Source: Hymenopus coronatus
Taxonomy: Eukaryota; Arthropoda; Insecta; Mantodea; Hymenopodidae
Assembly: GCA_030762935.1 (NCBI GenBank)
Contig: CM060900.1
Location: 395,588,632-395,652,631 of the forward strand
DNA length: 64,000 nucleotides
Direction: 5' to 3'
Made by a program: the position numbers and the translations under genes. The notes under the pieces are model-generated. The model was not told the DNA's origin and ran no database searches. It worked only from the letters and a program-made list of their open reading frames with translations. Below are positions 24,085 to 36,600 of this stretch, one piece after another (the stretch's first letter is position 1; each line of letters starts with the position of its first letter).

Positions 24085-25850
24085 GGGTCCCTGTCCGTTT
24101 ATGATTATACACCTGTACCTATATAGGTTCAAGTAAAATGATTTTTTTTGAGCAGAGAACTAAAACATTAGAGATCAACATGTCTCTTCTAAATTCCAAA
24201 ACTAAAACTGTTCGTAATCTCAAAAAATGTTGATTTTTAAAACGTAATAATTTATTTCCCTAAAGTTGAGCATTGTTTTGAAAAATAAAAATCATTTTCT
24301 TGATGTACCTTTGCGAGGTTGTATAAACTTTTTTAAACAAATTAGTGTAAAATTGCATCTTGCGGAACATTTTAAGTATAGAGTGTTGGAAAAATGTTTG
24401 CGAGAAAATAAGATTTAAAGTTAGAAGTGCCTATTAAAAAGCATGAGCCTACCCATCTATAGCTTCAGATTAATAGTTAAATTGTGTCAAATAGAAAATA
24501 AATAATATAGTTCTTAAAATTTACAATTCACATAATTTTTTTGTAAAGCAGTTTTTTTAGTTTTTCACAATTGTTGGTCAAATTTCAATAGATGAGTCAC
24601 CTTAAGTAAGCAAAGCTGATATATTTTGTGCGGAGACAGATTAAAATTGCAACATATATATGAATATGAGAAGTATTATGCATAATATGTAGTATGAGAT
24701 AAGAAATCTTTTGTTGTAACAGAAAATGTTGTGTACGTCCCTAAATGGGTGTTCTTAAGTCCTCCATTTGAAGAAAATAAGCAGGTGATGATATAACGGA
24801 TCAACTGTACTGGGAGTTTACAAAGTTTGGACACCTCTTAAAATAAAACAGAGTTTAGAAACTAATTGTTACTGTAAATGAAACTCTTACCACACAGCGG
24901 TAACTTTCCAGAAGGTTCCAAATTACTACCTACCACATTGAAATTCCGCACTATACGCCTCGCTACACGAAACATCTTTCCTAGTGTGCAGAAGTAATAT
25001 GGAGCATTGTTGTTGGATGTAGTGCTTTAGACAGAGGGGTAAAGTAGATCATTTTCTCAGAACCTGCAGAGAACGGCACTCTTTGCCTCAAAATGCAGGA
25101 GATATACCTTCAGCCTAAATTCGAGTAGAAGGCATATTGGACATATTAGTCATATCCTATAATCTTTAAATATTATTCGAGTATTACAATTGCACTTGGA
25201 TGAATTGATGGGAAATCGAAACGAATTGAGGCTCCATTTTGTCCGGATCTTGCACTTCCTCACATATCTACATGAACATACTTGACATAAGCCCCATTTA
25301 CAAACGAACGTATCCGGAATAGAGCTACCTATCGAACGAGTTGTGTCATTGCCGTGTACTATTTATGCCAGGCCTGGGGAGTATACTCGCATTTGTGCGC
25401 AAACTTTGCCACCTCTTCCTTATTTCGTTACTGTTCCTGCTTAGCTGTGTACTTGACGAATAACAACAGGCAGCGACGTTTCATTAAGGATAGCACACAA
25501 GAATGTTATATATTTCGCGTAAGCTGGGAAATTAATTATTTCTACGTTCAGAAAGGTAAAAAGGCTGAATGCTTATTGTGTTCTGTTTTAAGCTGTTCTA
25601 TATGAAAATATAAATCAGAGGGCATTCCTTACTGCACATGCTATTCAGGTAAGATTATAAAAAATTGAGCTACATTAAGGGTGATAACGCTTTAGTTTAC
25701 ATGGAGGTGCACTTCTATGAATTTTGCTTCTCTCCGTGCCTATCATAAAGCTTATCATTGACAAATTTGTGTAAAGAAAAGACGTCAGCGTTCTACTATA
25801 CGCCCGATAAAAGGTTTGTAAAGCTTCATTTGAGGAAAAAATGCTGTAAT
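24085..25850. other. No supported gene
   Basis: AT-rich. The 83-codon frame at 25354-25605 has no recognised motif. Confidence 0.5.
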
Positions 25851-25854
25851 ATAT

Positions 25855-26290
25855 ACCGAGTGATCCAAAAACTTCCGAACCAGTTGCGCGGTGTGTTGTC
25901 TGTGCGCACTCTCGGCGATCGTGGCCGTCTGCCGTTATCATAGAAAGGCGCGAATGAAATCATGCATCATTTTTATACTACCTTTAAAGGCTTTAATTAC
26001 CAATGTTATTAAAGGAGATGCTGAAACTGGCCACCGCCGTTGCCCAAACATTTTCGGCTCCTCTTTAGGAGAGTGTCCCTCTCGTTGAGAAATGCTGACA
26101 ATTTCCTGGCGGATATTTTGTTTTAATGTTTCCGAGGTGTGTGGGTTCGTCTTGTACATCTTATGCTTTAAGTTACCCCAGAGATAGAAAGCGCAGGGGT
26201 TAGGTCGGGGATCTGAGGGAGCCACAAACCTCTACTAATAATTCCGTCCTGAAGCACACTGTTAATTGCTCTCATCGAAAGGTTGGTTGT
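25855..26290 (-). pseudogene. 3' end of a second mariner-like transposase
   Basis: The minus strand encodes the C-terminal part of a Tc1/mariner-type transposase of a kind common in insects. WLPQIPDLTP and DPRPNPCAFYLWGNLKHK (adjacent frames) stand for the family's WPPRSPDLTPCDFYLWG block, which carries the last catalytic aspartate. This is followed by YKTNPHTSETLKQNIRQEI, and, after a frameshift, GGGQFQHLL and a stop near 26007. A terminal-repeat-like ccgagtgatccaaaaacttc preceded by TA lies at 25855. The upstream part of the element is absent; a CT microsatellite starts at 26349. This lineage is distinct from the 17.6 kb mariner. Confidence 0.75.
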
Positions 26291-26344
26291 ATGAGCTGTT
26301 GCAGAGTCTTGTTAAAAGAGGAAAAATCACTCTTCCTGTCTGAT

Positions 26345-26348
<4 letters not shown>

Positions 26349-26392
<44 letters not shown>
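26349..26392. repeat. (CT)n microsatellite
   Basis: About 22 CT units with one interruption. Confidence 0.95.
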
Positions 26393-26393
<1 letters not shown>

Positions 26394-26394
26394 A

Positions 26395-27390
26395 AAAAAG
26401 GGCAAAATTGTATTCATGTATGTACAGGCGTCAACTGTTGACTCAAAAACAATTAGACCTACAACTCTTTCTCCGCTAATGACGCAATATACACCATTTT
26501 TCGTCATGAATTTGTATTTCATGAACAATATTAGCTTTCTCAGAGTCCGTGAAAAATATTAAATGTGGGTCAATTTTGCCATTGTATACACTGTTGATAG
26601 TCCATACTCAAAATGTGCTAAAACATACGAATTATAAATAAATACACGCTGTGCGGTAGAAACCAAATGCTCAGCCATAATACACTTAATGACTAAGAAC
26701 AGGGCAAAATAATAAAGCGCACTGGTAGATAACTCAACCACACGATATCACCGTCAATTCAGTACTGCACTTTCAGAGCTGAGAAAAACAAATCAGTAGC
26801 GTGACCTTGTGTACAGCAGCTGTGTGTTATGTTTCCGTGTGTGCAGTGGAAAAACACCGCGCAGTGGTTGGGATGTTTTTGGGTTGCACGGTATTTTGGT
26901 ACCCGGCCATTCGCCTTCAAAATTGGCTAGCTCCGCCACTGGTGTACCTGGCACGCGGAACAACTTTCTTAACCCGGCGTTGGTCGAGGTCGTTACGCTA
27001 ACGTCGGTGGTCGAAATGTGAGCGCGGGGCCCCAAAATGTTTACCAAGCTTTTAGCACACTATTCTATGGTTACATTTAGTAAATATGATCGTCGTTTTT
27101 TAACAGTTTTAAAAATATTTCCTTTATTAAATGAGTGGTATAAGAGTACACCACTGAAGACTAGAGTTAACTTTTCATTTTAAATATACAGCCTTAATGC
27201 ACAGTTCTGCGTTATTAATATTTAACTCACTTTCTTTACTAGCAGAAAAATATTTCAATGACAAGCTATTATAACATTTTTATGACTGACTTTTTACATT
27301 CCTCCACAACGCTATTCTCTAGTAACGCACTTTATGGACCTAATACGCTAAACATACATAGAGTGCATTTTTCTGTTTAAATCACAACAC
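26395..27390. other. No supported gene; GC-rich patch at 26800-27040
   Basis: The patch around 26830-27035 is GC-richer than its surroundings and gives short frames on both strands, none with a motif. It may be an unrecognised repeat. Confidence 0.4.
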
Positions 27391-27432
27391 AAAATAATAA
27401 TAATGATAATAATAATGATGATGATGATGATG

Positions 27433-27476
<44 letters not shown>

Positions 27477-27492
27477 TCAAATAATAATAATA

Positions 27493-27549
<57 letters not shown>
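27391..27549. repeat. (AAT/GAT)n microsatellite
   Basis: About 160 bp of AAT with GAT interruptions. It produces a poly-tyrosine frame on the minus strand that is not a gene. Confidence 0.95.
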
Positions 27550-28150
27550 TTCTATAACGTCACTGCACAACACTTGTGAATTAGAACATTTACGACGAAG
27601 TAGGTGCACTAAACCTCCTATTATGATTGCTTTTATCTAGTAGAGCCTCCATAGTAATAATTTAATAATAGTATCCTCTTTTTTAAATGTTCACACTTAC
27701 ACAGCGAATTTCTTTCTGAATATCTTCACTATTTTCTAACAAGCGTCTTCAGAAGCGTCTTCATTTTATGACATTTCATACAGAATGTAATTGAACCGAT
27801 TATTTCAGAAAGCCCTTAAGTCCAATGTTTTTACTTTTTGAGTTGTACTCACTTATGTGTTCCTTAGAAGTCGACCCATTGTTGAGTGCAGACAGGGATT
27901 TCATATTCAATCAAAAACACAAAATAGAGCTGATAAATTCTTGTTGATTTCAAACAAGCCCTATGTCCAGGACTGGTTTTCTCTCAACAGTTTAAACGAT
28001 GCAATATTGGCTCCATGCCAATAGCGGCAACCTGAAGGAAGACTGTAAAACAATGGAGGCAATTAATCAACAGTTAGTTTTAAAGCTGTCGTTGTGAGCA
28101 TGAAGTGACAAATAGCATTGTGGCCTCGTGGTATTTTATATTTTGCCAGT
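27550..28150. other. No supported gene
   Basis: AT-rich; may include the 5' flank of the following transposase relic, but no terminal repeat was recognised. Confidence 0.4.
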
Positions 28151-28153
28151 AAT

Positions 28154-29962
28154 ATGAGTGAATCTGAGTCAGAAGTTGAACCAGTAATTAAGGAAATGAG
28201 AGAAGGTGTGCGGCATCCTGAGCAGTATAACCGAGATGCAATAAAAACAGCTAAAATAAAGGGACACCAATTATTGAGTTAAGCTAATATACCAGCAAAA
28301 GCCATTGGAAAACCTTGTGAATTCAATTTCAAGTGTTTCAATTTGATGAGTGAGTGAGGATGATAAATCTTCAATTCTTACTCATTTCCTTGGTCTTAAT
28401 ACCAAAAATGAGCAAGATCTTTACCTCCAAAGCTTAATAAAGGCAGAAAATATACAATGACATAAACCAAGGGAGGAGAGAAAATCCCAAGACAATTTTT
28501 TTTCTAATATCTCTGTAGCGTGGGAACAAATCGTATTCAGGTTTGCAGAGAAGCATTTCTAAGCTTATTTGCAGTTGTTGAAAAAATGGTAGGAAAAATA
28601 AGATAGCTACTTCTGCAAGGAAATGGCCCTAAAGATTGCCGGAGCAAGTCGAAGAGTGGCAACTCATTACTAAAGCTTATGAACACATATTATCATTCCC
28701 AACAAAAGAAGTCCATTATACTGGTAAATCACATCCCTACTTGAATGCGGACCTGAATAGAAATATTATGTATGAGCTTTATAAACAAGCACATCCACTT
28801 TCTCCTGTCAAATATGAATTCTATGTGAAAATATTTAACCAAGAATTTGATCTTCATTTCGGCAGACCACAAGTAGGTGCTTGCTGTGAATGTGAGCAGT
28901 TAATGGTGAAAATTACAAACAAAGTTTTGACTAAAGCATCTAGGCGGGCTGCTGTGTGTGATCTGATGGTGCACAAGAGAAGAGCCAATGTTATAATTCT
29001 CTCAAAAAATGAAAGTATCTGCAAAGAAAATAAAGAAATATTGGCTCTGAACTTTGATTTTATACATTTATGATATCTGCATTTACCAAGAGTACCAGTT
29101 CAAGATGCTTATCCTTATCTTCGGTAAATGACCATTAATGTGTTTGGTAGTCATAATTTACAAGATAATAAAACTTCCATTACGTTTAGAAAGAAGGTAT
29201 AGCCCATAAAGCTCCCAATGTAGTGTGTACTTTCTTGTATGGCTACCTAACGACTAGTGTCCCTGAAAGCGTTAAGACTTTTTTTTCTGTTTTGTGATTA
29301 CTGCCGAACACAAAATAAAAAGCAAACTTTCATAAGAACGTGCCAAGCTCTATCGGACGCTGGAGAATGTCATTAAATAGAGCTGTTCTTTCCTATTAGG
29401 GGACTCTCTTACTTGCTGTAAGAGTGACTTGGGCACAATTAAGAGATCTCTTTGAATATTCACAGAGCTACACTATAATGGATTATGCAGAACTAATCAT
29501 ATCATCTAGTGTAAAATGACAATTCTCAGTAAAGGTTATCTCAGCAGGTAATATCTTGAATTTGAAGTCATGGCGGATGAAATTTACAAGAAAACAACTC
29601 ATTCATTAGAAACTACAACAGTACCAAGACACTTGAAAGTAGCTTTCAGTGTTTCAACTTTCCATTATTTTGTTTTCAGTAATGAGGTGTCTGGAACTGT
29701 AAGAGCTTGCAGTATGGTCACTGGTTTAAATATCCATGCATTCAGATTGGGACTACCTGGAATTTCTCGTTCAGATGTTAACTTCCCGGCTACTCGAGTC
29801 TATCAAGACCAGTACATCCCAATCAGACATAAAGAAATAAGCTGCTTACATACTGCAAGAAGAAGATGTTTTAGTGTTCCAGAATACTATTCTTCAGTGG
29901 CCAACTGTTTTGTGAGCGCAGAATATATAAAAAGTACATTTGTGTCTCAGACGCTGCCCTGA
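28154..29962 (+). pseudogene. Decayed DUF7869-like transposase or transposon-derived gene
   Basis: Read across frames this matches, from memory of the family, the large arthropod set of uncharacterised proteins with a DUF7869-type RNase H-like domain. The order is: an N-terminal start MSESESEVEPVIKEMREGV followed by an AKIKGHQLL block and PCEFNFKCFNLMS (28154-28350); VCREAFLSLFAVVEKMV (about 28535); the best-preserved frame at 28636-29073 with FGRPQVGACCECEQL and AAVCDLMVHKRRA; then LPRVPVQDAY, TINVFGSHNLQDNKTS, LFLFCDYCRTQNKKQTFIRT, IELFFPIRG, SDLGTIKRSL; and a last frame at 29570-29962 beginning MADEIYKKTTHS and including VYQDQYIPIRHKEISCLHTA. Cys pairs and HKRRA are family hallmarks. Several stops and frameshifts (for example at 29071-29073) rule out function as a single protein. 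No intron structure is evident, which suits a transposon. Whether the family is a true transposase is inference. Confidence 0.65.
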
Positions 29963-30220
29963 TTAAGTTGTGTGTTGGTTAAACAAATTTATTGCATATC
30001 TTGAAAGCTTTAATTTTGATGTTTCTCACTTATTTCAGAATTGCCTTATGCCTATAACAAATATTTAGCTTCTACCAGAAAATAAACACAATTTATGTAA
30101 ACAGAATCTGTCAAAGTGCTAGTTATTATTCATATCTCTAAAATGGCAACTGAAAAAAATGAAAAAAAAAAAAAAAACTGCTTGAAAAACATAATAATAT
30201 TTTTTTCAGTTTTCTCAAAA

Positions 30221-31877
30221 CTATACCAGCAGCACATAGAGCCTTTCTGAAATTAGTGATTCAATTGTGTGTCCTCCACAAATTGGCAAATTACATTTAG
30301 CACATCTTAACCTTTTGCAGTTTTTTCTTTTAGGGCAGAAGGGGCATTTATTTCTTCCTGTACCGGTACTGGGCTTATTAGGTGTCTCTGCTTTCTTTGA
30401 GTAGAATTTCTGTTCTGGACGAACTCGAAGCTGGGATTGCAGACCATGAATTGTAGCTCTTGAAATCATGTGTGTCTTTTTAAGTGCAAGAACAAGGTTC
30501 TTCAGGAATATTCTCCTGGTTAATTCCACACCCGTATTTGAGAGGTAAATAGCCTGTCGGTTTATTCCGGCAACGTTCATAAGTTAAAAGGGCCAGCAAA
30601 AAACAAACTCTTGCAACAGAATATTTTGATTTTAGTTCGTCCACCACGTCTACTCCACCTTTGGCGTGTAGCACGTGAGCATTTTAAGCTTGCAAGCATC
30701 AGCTGTAGAGAAATCAATATCATCCCTCAAGTGCATAGCGGAAACAACCAGAACGTGTTTGAACTTTTTCGGGACGTGAGAAGCCAGAGTTCCCGTTCCC
30801 TGAAAGCAAACAAATTGCTGTTCTATTACATAAAGCATTTAGTTAGGGTTTACGAAACAATTCATTCATTAGGTCCACAGAACTTAACCAGTTGTCCACA
30901 GTTACATTGCGCCCGGTGCCTTCAATAGGTTGAACCAATCATTTCACAACGGCACTTGGCCTCATACCTGTTGAAAATGGGCATCCATCCGGTTGTCTGC
31001 AAGGGTATACTTCCATGTTTGCTGTATAGATGGGCGTTTGCCAAGGCAAATATTTTGATTCCGTACTTCCTTGGCTTTTTAGGACAATGCTGCCTATATT
31101 TTCACCTATATCAGAAAAGTTCCAACATTTCATCAATCATCAAATACTCTCCGACACGGTAATGTTGCTAGACCCTTGATACAAATTCCTCAGACATCTC
31201 TATTTTTAGAGCTAGGTTTTCCACAGATTTTCATGCACGCCTTGTCAAAACATTATCAAAGCGAAGTGCTCTAAAAATTATCAGAAACCTGTTGCACCTC
31301 ATGGTCAGACGAAAGTGTCCGACTGTACCGTCCGTCGCCCAAAGGTTATTCACACTTGGATGGGGTGATTTCAATATTCCTACCAAGTAAAGTAATTCTA
31401 AGGCAGCCTTCTTCAGCCCAAACTTCCCCTAGCAATGTTTGCTCGAAATTGTAAGCCTCACCTTGGTGTACTCCTCTACTTTTTCTAAAACACTGTCTGG
31501 AAAAAGCAGCAGCCAACATTTCATTTCTGTTGCAGCATACTGAGCTCCTTGTTATACACCTGGGGAATGAATAAATATATTCCTCTCGCTGCTACATCTG
31601 TTAGTTGGTAATGGATGGACATTGCATATCGTCACATTATTTTTGCCCACCTATTGTGGTGAGGAACTAAGAGCAATTTCAGAATTTGATTAATCTGCAG
31701 ATACTTCCGAAGCTGTATCATGATCACTGTATATGAAATTTTCCTTGCAAGCGGATTCAATTTTTTTCCCACCTGACCAGATACGCTATCGTCATTAGAA
31801 AATTCAAACAATGAGAGAGATTAATGTTCAATCTCCTCAAGCCATTTCAATATTTGCTGTTCTAGCCGTTCCATCAT
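30221..31877 (-). pseudogene. Decayed piggyBac transposase
   Basis: On the minus strand the frame begins at two consecutive ATGs (31872-31877; MMERLEQQILKWLEE) and includes an acidic segment (NFIYSDHDTASEVS). It then shows LWATDGTVGHFRLTMRCNRF, RALRFDNVLTRR, VGEYLMIDEMLELF (first catalytic Asp), KPRKYGIKIFALANAH, MEVYPCRQPDGCPF, IEGTGRNVTVDNWLSS (second Asp), GGVDVVDELKSKYSVAR (third Asp), and a C-terminal cysteine-rich domain with CPFCPKRKNCKRLRCAKC and ICGGHT before the stop at 30221. All three acidic positions and the zinc-binding domain are recognisable and the span of about 550 codons is normal for the family. Stops and frameshifts occur throughout (for example within DEMLELF-stop). No TTAA-flanked ends were found. 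Its 5' side is separated from it by the LINE that follows. Confidence 0.88.
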
Positions 31878-31884
31878 TGATACC
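31874..31884. repeat. LINE target-site duplication, left copy
   Basis: tcattgatacc, identical to 37571-37581. On the minus strand it covers the piggyBac start codons. Confidence 0.9.
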
Positions 31885-32280
31885 CCCCCCCAGGGGTCTA
31901 CTACGGTAGGTACGGGCTAGGCACACCCGGGGCCCCGAGCCACCTTGGCTCCCTCTGTGGGCAACCTCAGAGTGGTGAGGGAGTCAGTAGGACCAAATGC
32001 CCACCCACGTGTAGGCCGTGCGTGGAGACCCGTGTCGGTGAAAAGGAATATCCAGGTTGGTTGAGGGTTGCGTACCTGAGCCTGGGCTTCTGTGTTTCAA
32101 TAACTGGGGAGGGTGCGCAACTTAATACACCACTTTGGTTTCTGCTTTACCTAAACGGGAGGCTAGGGACTACCCCACCCTTAGTCAATCGGCCAGGACT
32201 AGGTATTATACCGAACTCCAGGGTGAGTGGGACGGCGAGTCTGCTATATCCTCTGTGTAGCCCTTTCTTCCCAGTGGGGT

Positions 32281-33602
32281 GACCCCTTGTTGGACTTAGA
32301 TAAAATTGCTGGATCGGTTCAATCTTGTATACGAGCGCGAAACTGTACACTCCTGGTAGAGGCAGTGTCAGCAACCCAGGCCGCTAAATTAGTACGAGCC
32401 ACTATGTTAGGCAGTTACCCAGTTAAAATAGAGTGACATAAAACCCTGAACTCCTCGCGCGGTGTTGTTACCACCCACGCTTTGGACGGCTTGAGCACAG
32501 AGGAGATACAGGAGAATCTGGCGGAACAAGGCGTTACTTCTGTGTATAGGTTGCAGCGCAAAGTAAATAGTGAATTCATGCCTACCCGTACCCTGTTCCT
32601 TACTTTGATCGGGTAGATCTCCCCCAAAGGCTAAGGGCTGGGTACGAAGCCATCGAGGTTAGGCCGTTCATTCCCAACCCACTCAGATGCTACAAGTGTC
32701 AGCGCTTTGGGCACACAAGTGCATTCTGTACTGGTCGGTCTAGATATGCAATCTGTGGAGACGCCACGCACGATGGATCGTGTACTTCCCTTCCATCGTG
32801 TGTTAACTGCGATGGCGAACATTCATCTAGTTCCCGGGACTGTCCCCGTTATGCAGAGGAAAGAGCGATCCAAGAGATCCGGGTGAAAGAGAAGGTGTCC
32901 TTCTTGGAAGCCCGGAAGCTCCTGCGCAGCCGCCAACCCTCTGTCCCGCGCTCTGGTACGTACAGCTCAATTGCAGCTAAACCTGTACCGAGTCGGAAAA
33001 TCGCAACTCAAACTGTCGATATAAACGTGGCCACAATTTCTGAAAAGATTCTGACGGCTAGGCCGCACCAACGCTCCTCAACTTCTACGACTGTTCCGGC
33101 ATCAACATCGGCTAAACCCGCTCATTTAAAGAGTAATACAGCGAAAGTGTCACCCAAGCCTTCAACCTCAGGCACCAAGACCAGCTTACCCGCCACCAGT
33201 TCTACGCCAGCAAAGAACTTTAAGACCAGTTACGTTAGGACCGACTTCTTAAAAGACCATGTAAAATCTTCTCCCAAACCACCGAAGGGATTGAAAACTC
33301 AACGCTCATCCCCAAGTAGATTTTCTTCGGGAGAATCTTCTAGTGGGAGTGTAGATCGACGACGAGCATCTCCGTCGATCAGCACCTCAAATCGGTTCGA
33401 GGTTCTCGGACCGAAATTTTCTATTGGAAAGGGATCCTCTCCTGTGGAGGAGATGGAACAGGAGGATTCAGCCCCCACTGCTAGACGGACAGTTCGAAAA
33501 CGGCAGGATCGAACTCCTGAAAACAGTACAAGCCCAATCCCGAAAAAGAACAAATTGAACCGACCAGCACAGCCCAATCTGAAGAAACGTCGTTCGATAT
33601 AA
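32281..33602 (+). pseudogene. LINE ORF1 (gag-like) with zinc knuckles, broken
   Basis: This would be the nucleic-acid-binding protein that packages the LINE RNA. Upstream of the knuckles the frame HKTLNSSRGVVTTHALDGL and EEIQENLAEQGVTSVYRLQ is typical of I-type ORF1. It is interrupted by a TGA at 32434-32436 and a TAG near 32612, and there is a frameshift before the knuckles. From about 32690 the frame reads CYKCQRFGHTSAFC, then CVNCDGEHSSSSRDC, two CCHC-type knuckles with further cysteines (CGDATHDGSC) between, then AIQEIRVKEKVSFLEARKLL. The 239-codon open frame at 32883-33602 is the basic, Ser/Thr/Pro-rich C-terminal tail, ending in RPAQPNLKKRRSI. The original start codon could not be fixed. 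Confidence 0.8.
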
Positions 33603-33624
33603 ACCTTATCCCCTATTATAGAAA

Positions 33625-36600
33625 ATGGCTATCCTACAGTGGAACATACGCGGAATTAGACTTCGTCGACCAGAGCTAAACCTGTTGCTCAACCAGTATC
33701 AACTATTAGTCGTCAGCTTACAAGAGACCAAAATCCGTCCCAATGACATAGTCACATTCAGGCATTATTCTGCTGTACGGTGTGATCTATCACCGGAGGC
33801 GGGTGTTCCTGCCCATGGGGGCTCTATGCTACTCGTCAGAGATGATCTCTATGCAGAATCCGTACCTTTACAGTCTTGTATCCAGTCCGCTGCTGTCAGC
33901 ATTACGCTGGCGTCTACCAAATTCACAATTTGTAGTATCTATCTGCCTCCATCTGCTGACCTCTCGCGCATTGATTTAGACGACCTAGTTTCCCAGCTAC
34001 CAACACCATTCCTGTTGCTGGGGGACGTGAATGCCCACCATCCACTTTGGGGCTCCCCTCGGGCTTGTGCGAGAGGTCATCTAATTGCCGATTTTTTGGA
34101 CGGTCATAATCTCTCTCTCTCCTGAATACCGGAGAGCCAACCTTTCTCTCTGACGCCTTCAATAGTTTCTCACACATCGACATAGCTGTTTGTTCTCCGC
34201 AGTTAGCCTTATCCTTACAGTGGACCGTCATCTCTAGTGTCCAAGTTCTTCTAAGTCTACTAGAACACGACGTATGTTCCACGCGCTTACCTAGATGGCG
34301 CTTAGACCGAGCCAACTGGAATCTTGATTCCGATTTGGCTGCTTTTAACCGCTGCGAGCACGACTCCGTGGATGTTTTAGTCGAACACCTCATAGCCACC
34401 ATTCTTTCTGCTGCTGAAACGTCCATCCCGCGTTCGACTGACCACTCCCGCCGATTTCCGGTTTCCTGGTGGACCGCTGAATGTCGGGATGCCATTCGTG
34501 CTCGCAGACGTGCTTTACGCTTTTTCCAGCGTCGCCCTATGCTGGATAACCTAATACAATATAAAAAGATGCGCTCCAAATCTAGACAACTTATTAAGGA
34601 TAGTAAAAAGCAATCATGGAGCCAGTTTGGATGCTCCTTTAACCGACATACACCTCCCTCTGTCGTATGGGATAAGTTAAGACGGGTAGCCGGAAAACCG
34701 ACCCATATGCCGATCGCCGGTCTAAAAACAGCGGCAGGCGCCGTGGTTGACAAGTTTGATGTGGCCAACACTCTGGGCAGTACTTTCGCCAAGATATCTA
34801 GCTCAGATAATAAGCGCCTGAGTTTCTTCCAGTTAAGGCCCAGGTTGAATCTCAAGATTTTGCCTTCCGCTCGCGAAACCTTGAAGACTACAACCGCCTT
34901 TTCACCATGGCGGAGCTAGAATTTGCCCTTTCATCTTCTCGAAACTCTGCGCCAGGTCCAGATGACATCCATGTGCAAATGTCACAACATCTCTCTCCTG
35001 CGGGTAAGGCTTTCCTCCTCGAGGTCTATAATCGTGTCTGGGTAGATGCCACTTTTCCTAGTCAGTGGCGGGAGGCCACCACCATACCCATTTTGAAACC
35101 TGGAAAGGACCGTCATCTTCCTTCCAGCTACCGTCCAATTTCCCTCACCAACTGTGTATGCAAGGTGATGTAACACATGATCAATGGGCGATTGGTGTGG
35201 TGGTTGAAATCCCACAATCTTCTGACCAACATCCAATGCGGTTTTCGAAGACGTCGATCAGCGGTTGACCACCTTGTGTCGCTATCAACGAATATCCTGA
35301 ACGGCTTTCTTCGGAATTGTCAGACGGTTGGGATATCTTTTGACCTCGAGAAGGCTTATGATACGTGTTGGCGGACAGGGATTTTACGCGCCCTCTACAG
35401 TTGGAATATACGTGACCGTCTACCGTTGTTCATCCAGGAGTTCATGCGGGAACGTTTTTTTCGACTAAGGGTCGGCTCGGTTTTTTTCTCACTATTTTAA
35501 CCAAGAGAACGGAGTGCCGCAGGGCTCGGTACTAAGCGTGACGCTTGTCTCTTTCTGTTTGTACGTGGACGACTTTGCCATCTTCTGTACTTCTCAGCGT
35601 ACACCGTTTATGGAACGCCGTCTCCAGCGGTGTTTGGACAACCTTTACGATTGGAGCTTGAACAACGGCTTTAGTTTCTCGCCTGAGAAGACATCTGCGT
35701 TAACTTCTGGCGTTGTTAGTGGCGAATGGCTCCTACTCTTACACTTGGGCTAGATTTCCTTCCTTTCGCAGATGAGGTCAGATTCCTGGGGTTAATATTC
35801 GATCGGCGCTTATGCTGGCCTTCACATATAGCACAGCTTAAAGCGCGCTGTGACCGTTCACTCAATATATTACGGATACTAAATGGTACATATTGGGGTG
35901 CAGATCGGATAGTATTGCTGCATCTTTATCGTACACTGATCCGATCTAAGTTAGACTATGGATACATTGTTTATTCTTCAGCACGACCATTTGTGCTGGG
36001 ACGCATAGACACTGTGCACAATCAGGGCATCCGTGCTGCTGTTGGGGCTTTTCCAACCAGTCCAGTTGTTAGTCTCTACGCTGAATCGGCAGAACCCTTT
36101 CTGCGTTGTCGGCGTGATGTCCTGTTAGGCAATTATGGCTGTTCACTTAACTGCATGCCTTTGCATCCGACGTTTACCCCTTTCTTCTGTACCGAGCTGG
36201 ACGAACGCTTTCGTAATCACCTTCATAGTCCAAGGCCTGCGGGCTTCCGTTTCCGTGAGCTTCTTCGGAAACACAACATTGTAGTGCCTCGCATGTTTCC
36301 GAAGGGGGAACGGGTGTACCCATCATGGTTACGTGCTACCTCTCATGTAGACCTCGGGATGACAGCTTACGGGAAATCGGCATTGCCTCCGTCTAGTATC
36401 CGTACCTGTTTTTTGGAATTTTTATCCTCTTACAGTGACTGATCTTTTATTTACACCGATGGCAGTAAGTGCAGTGATGGTTTTGGATGTGCCTTTGTTA
36501 CTGGTACCGAACCACTTACTTTCGGGTTCCATATTCACACATCCATTTATTCTGCCGAGCTGTGTGCCATCTACCGAGCCATTCTGTATGTTCGCCGCAG

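Noticed and set aside
33923..34855. 310-codon open frame on the minus strand, the longest in the window
   Set aside because: It is antisense to the LINE endonuclease and linker, which have clear motifs on the plus strand. The minus-strand translation has no recognisable domain.
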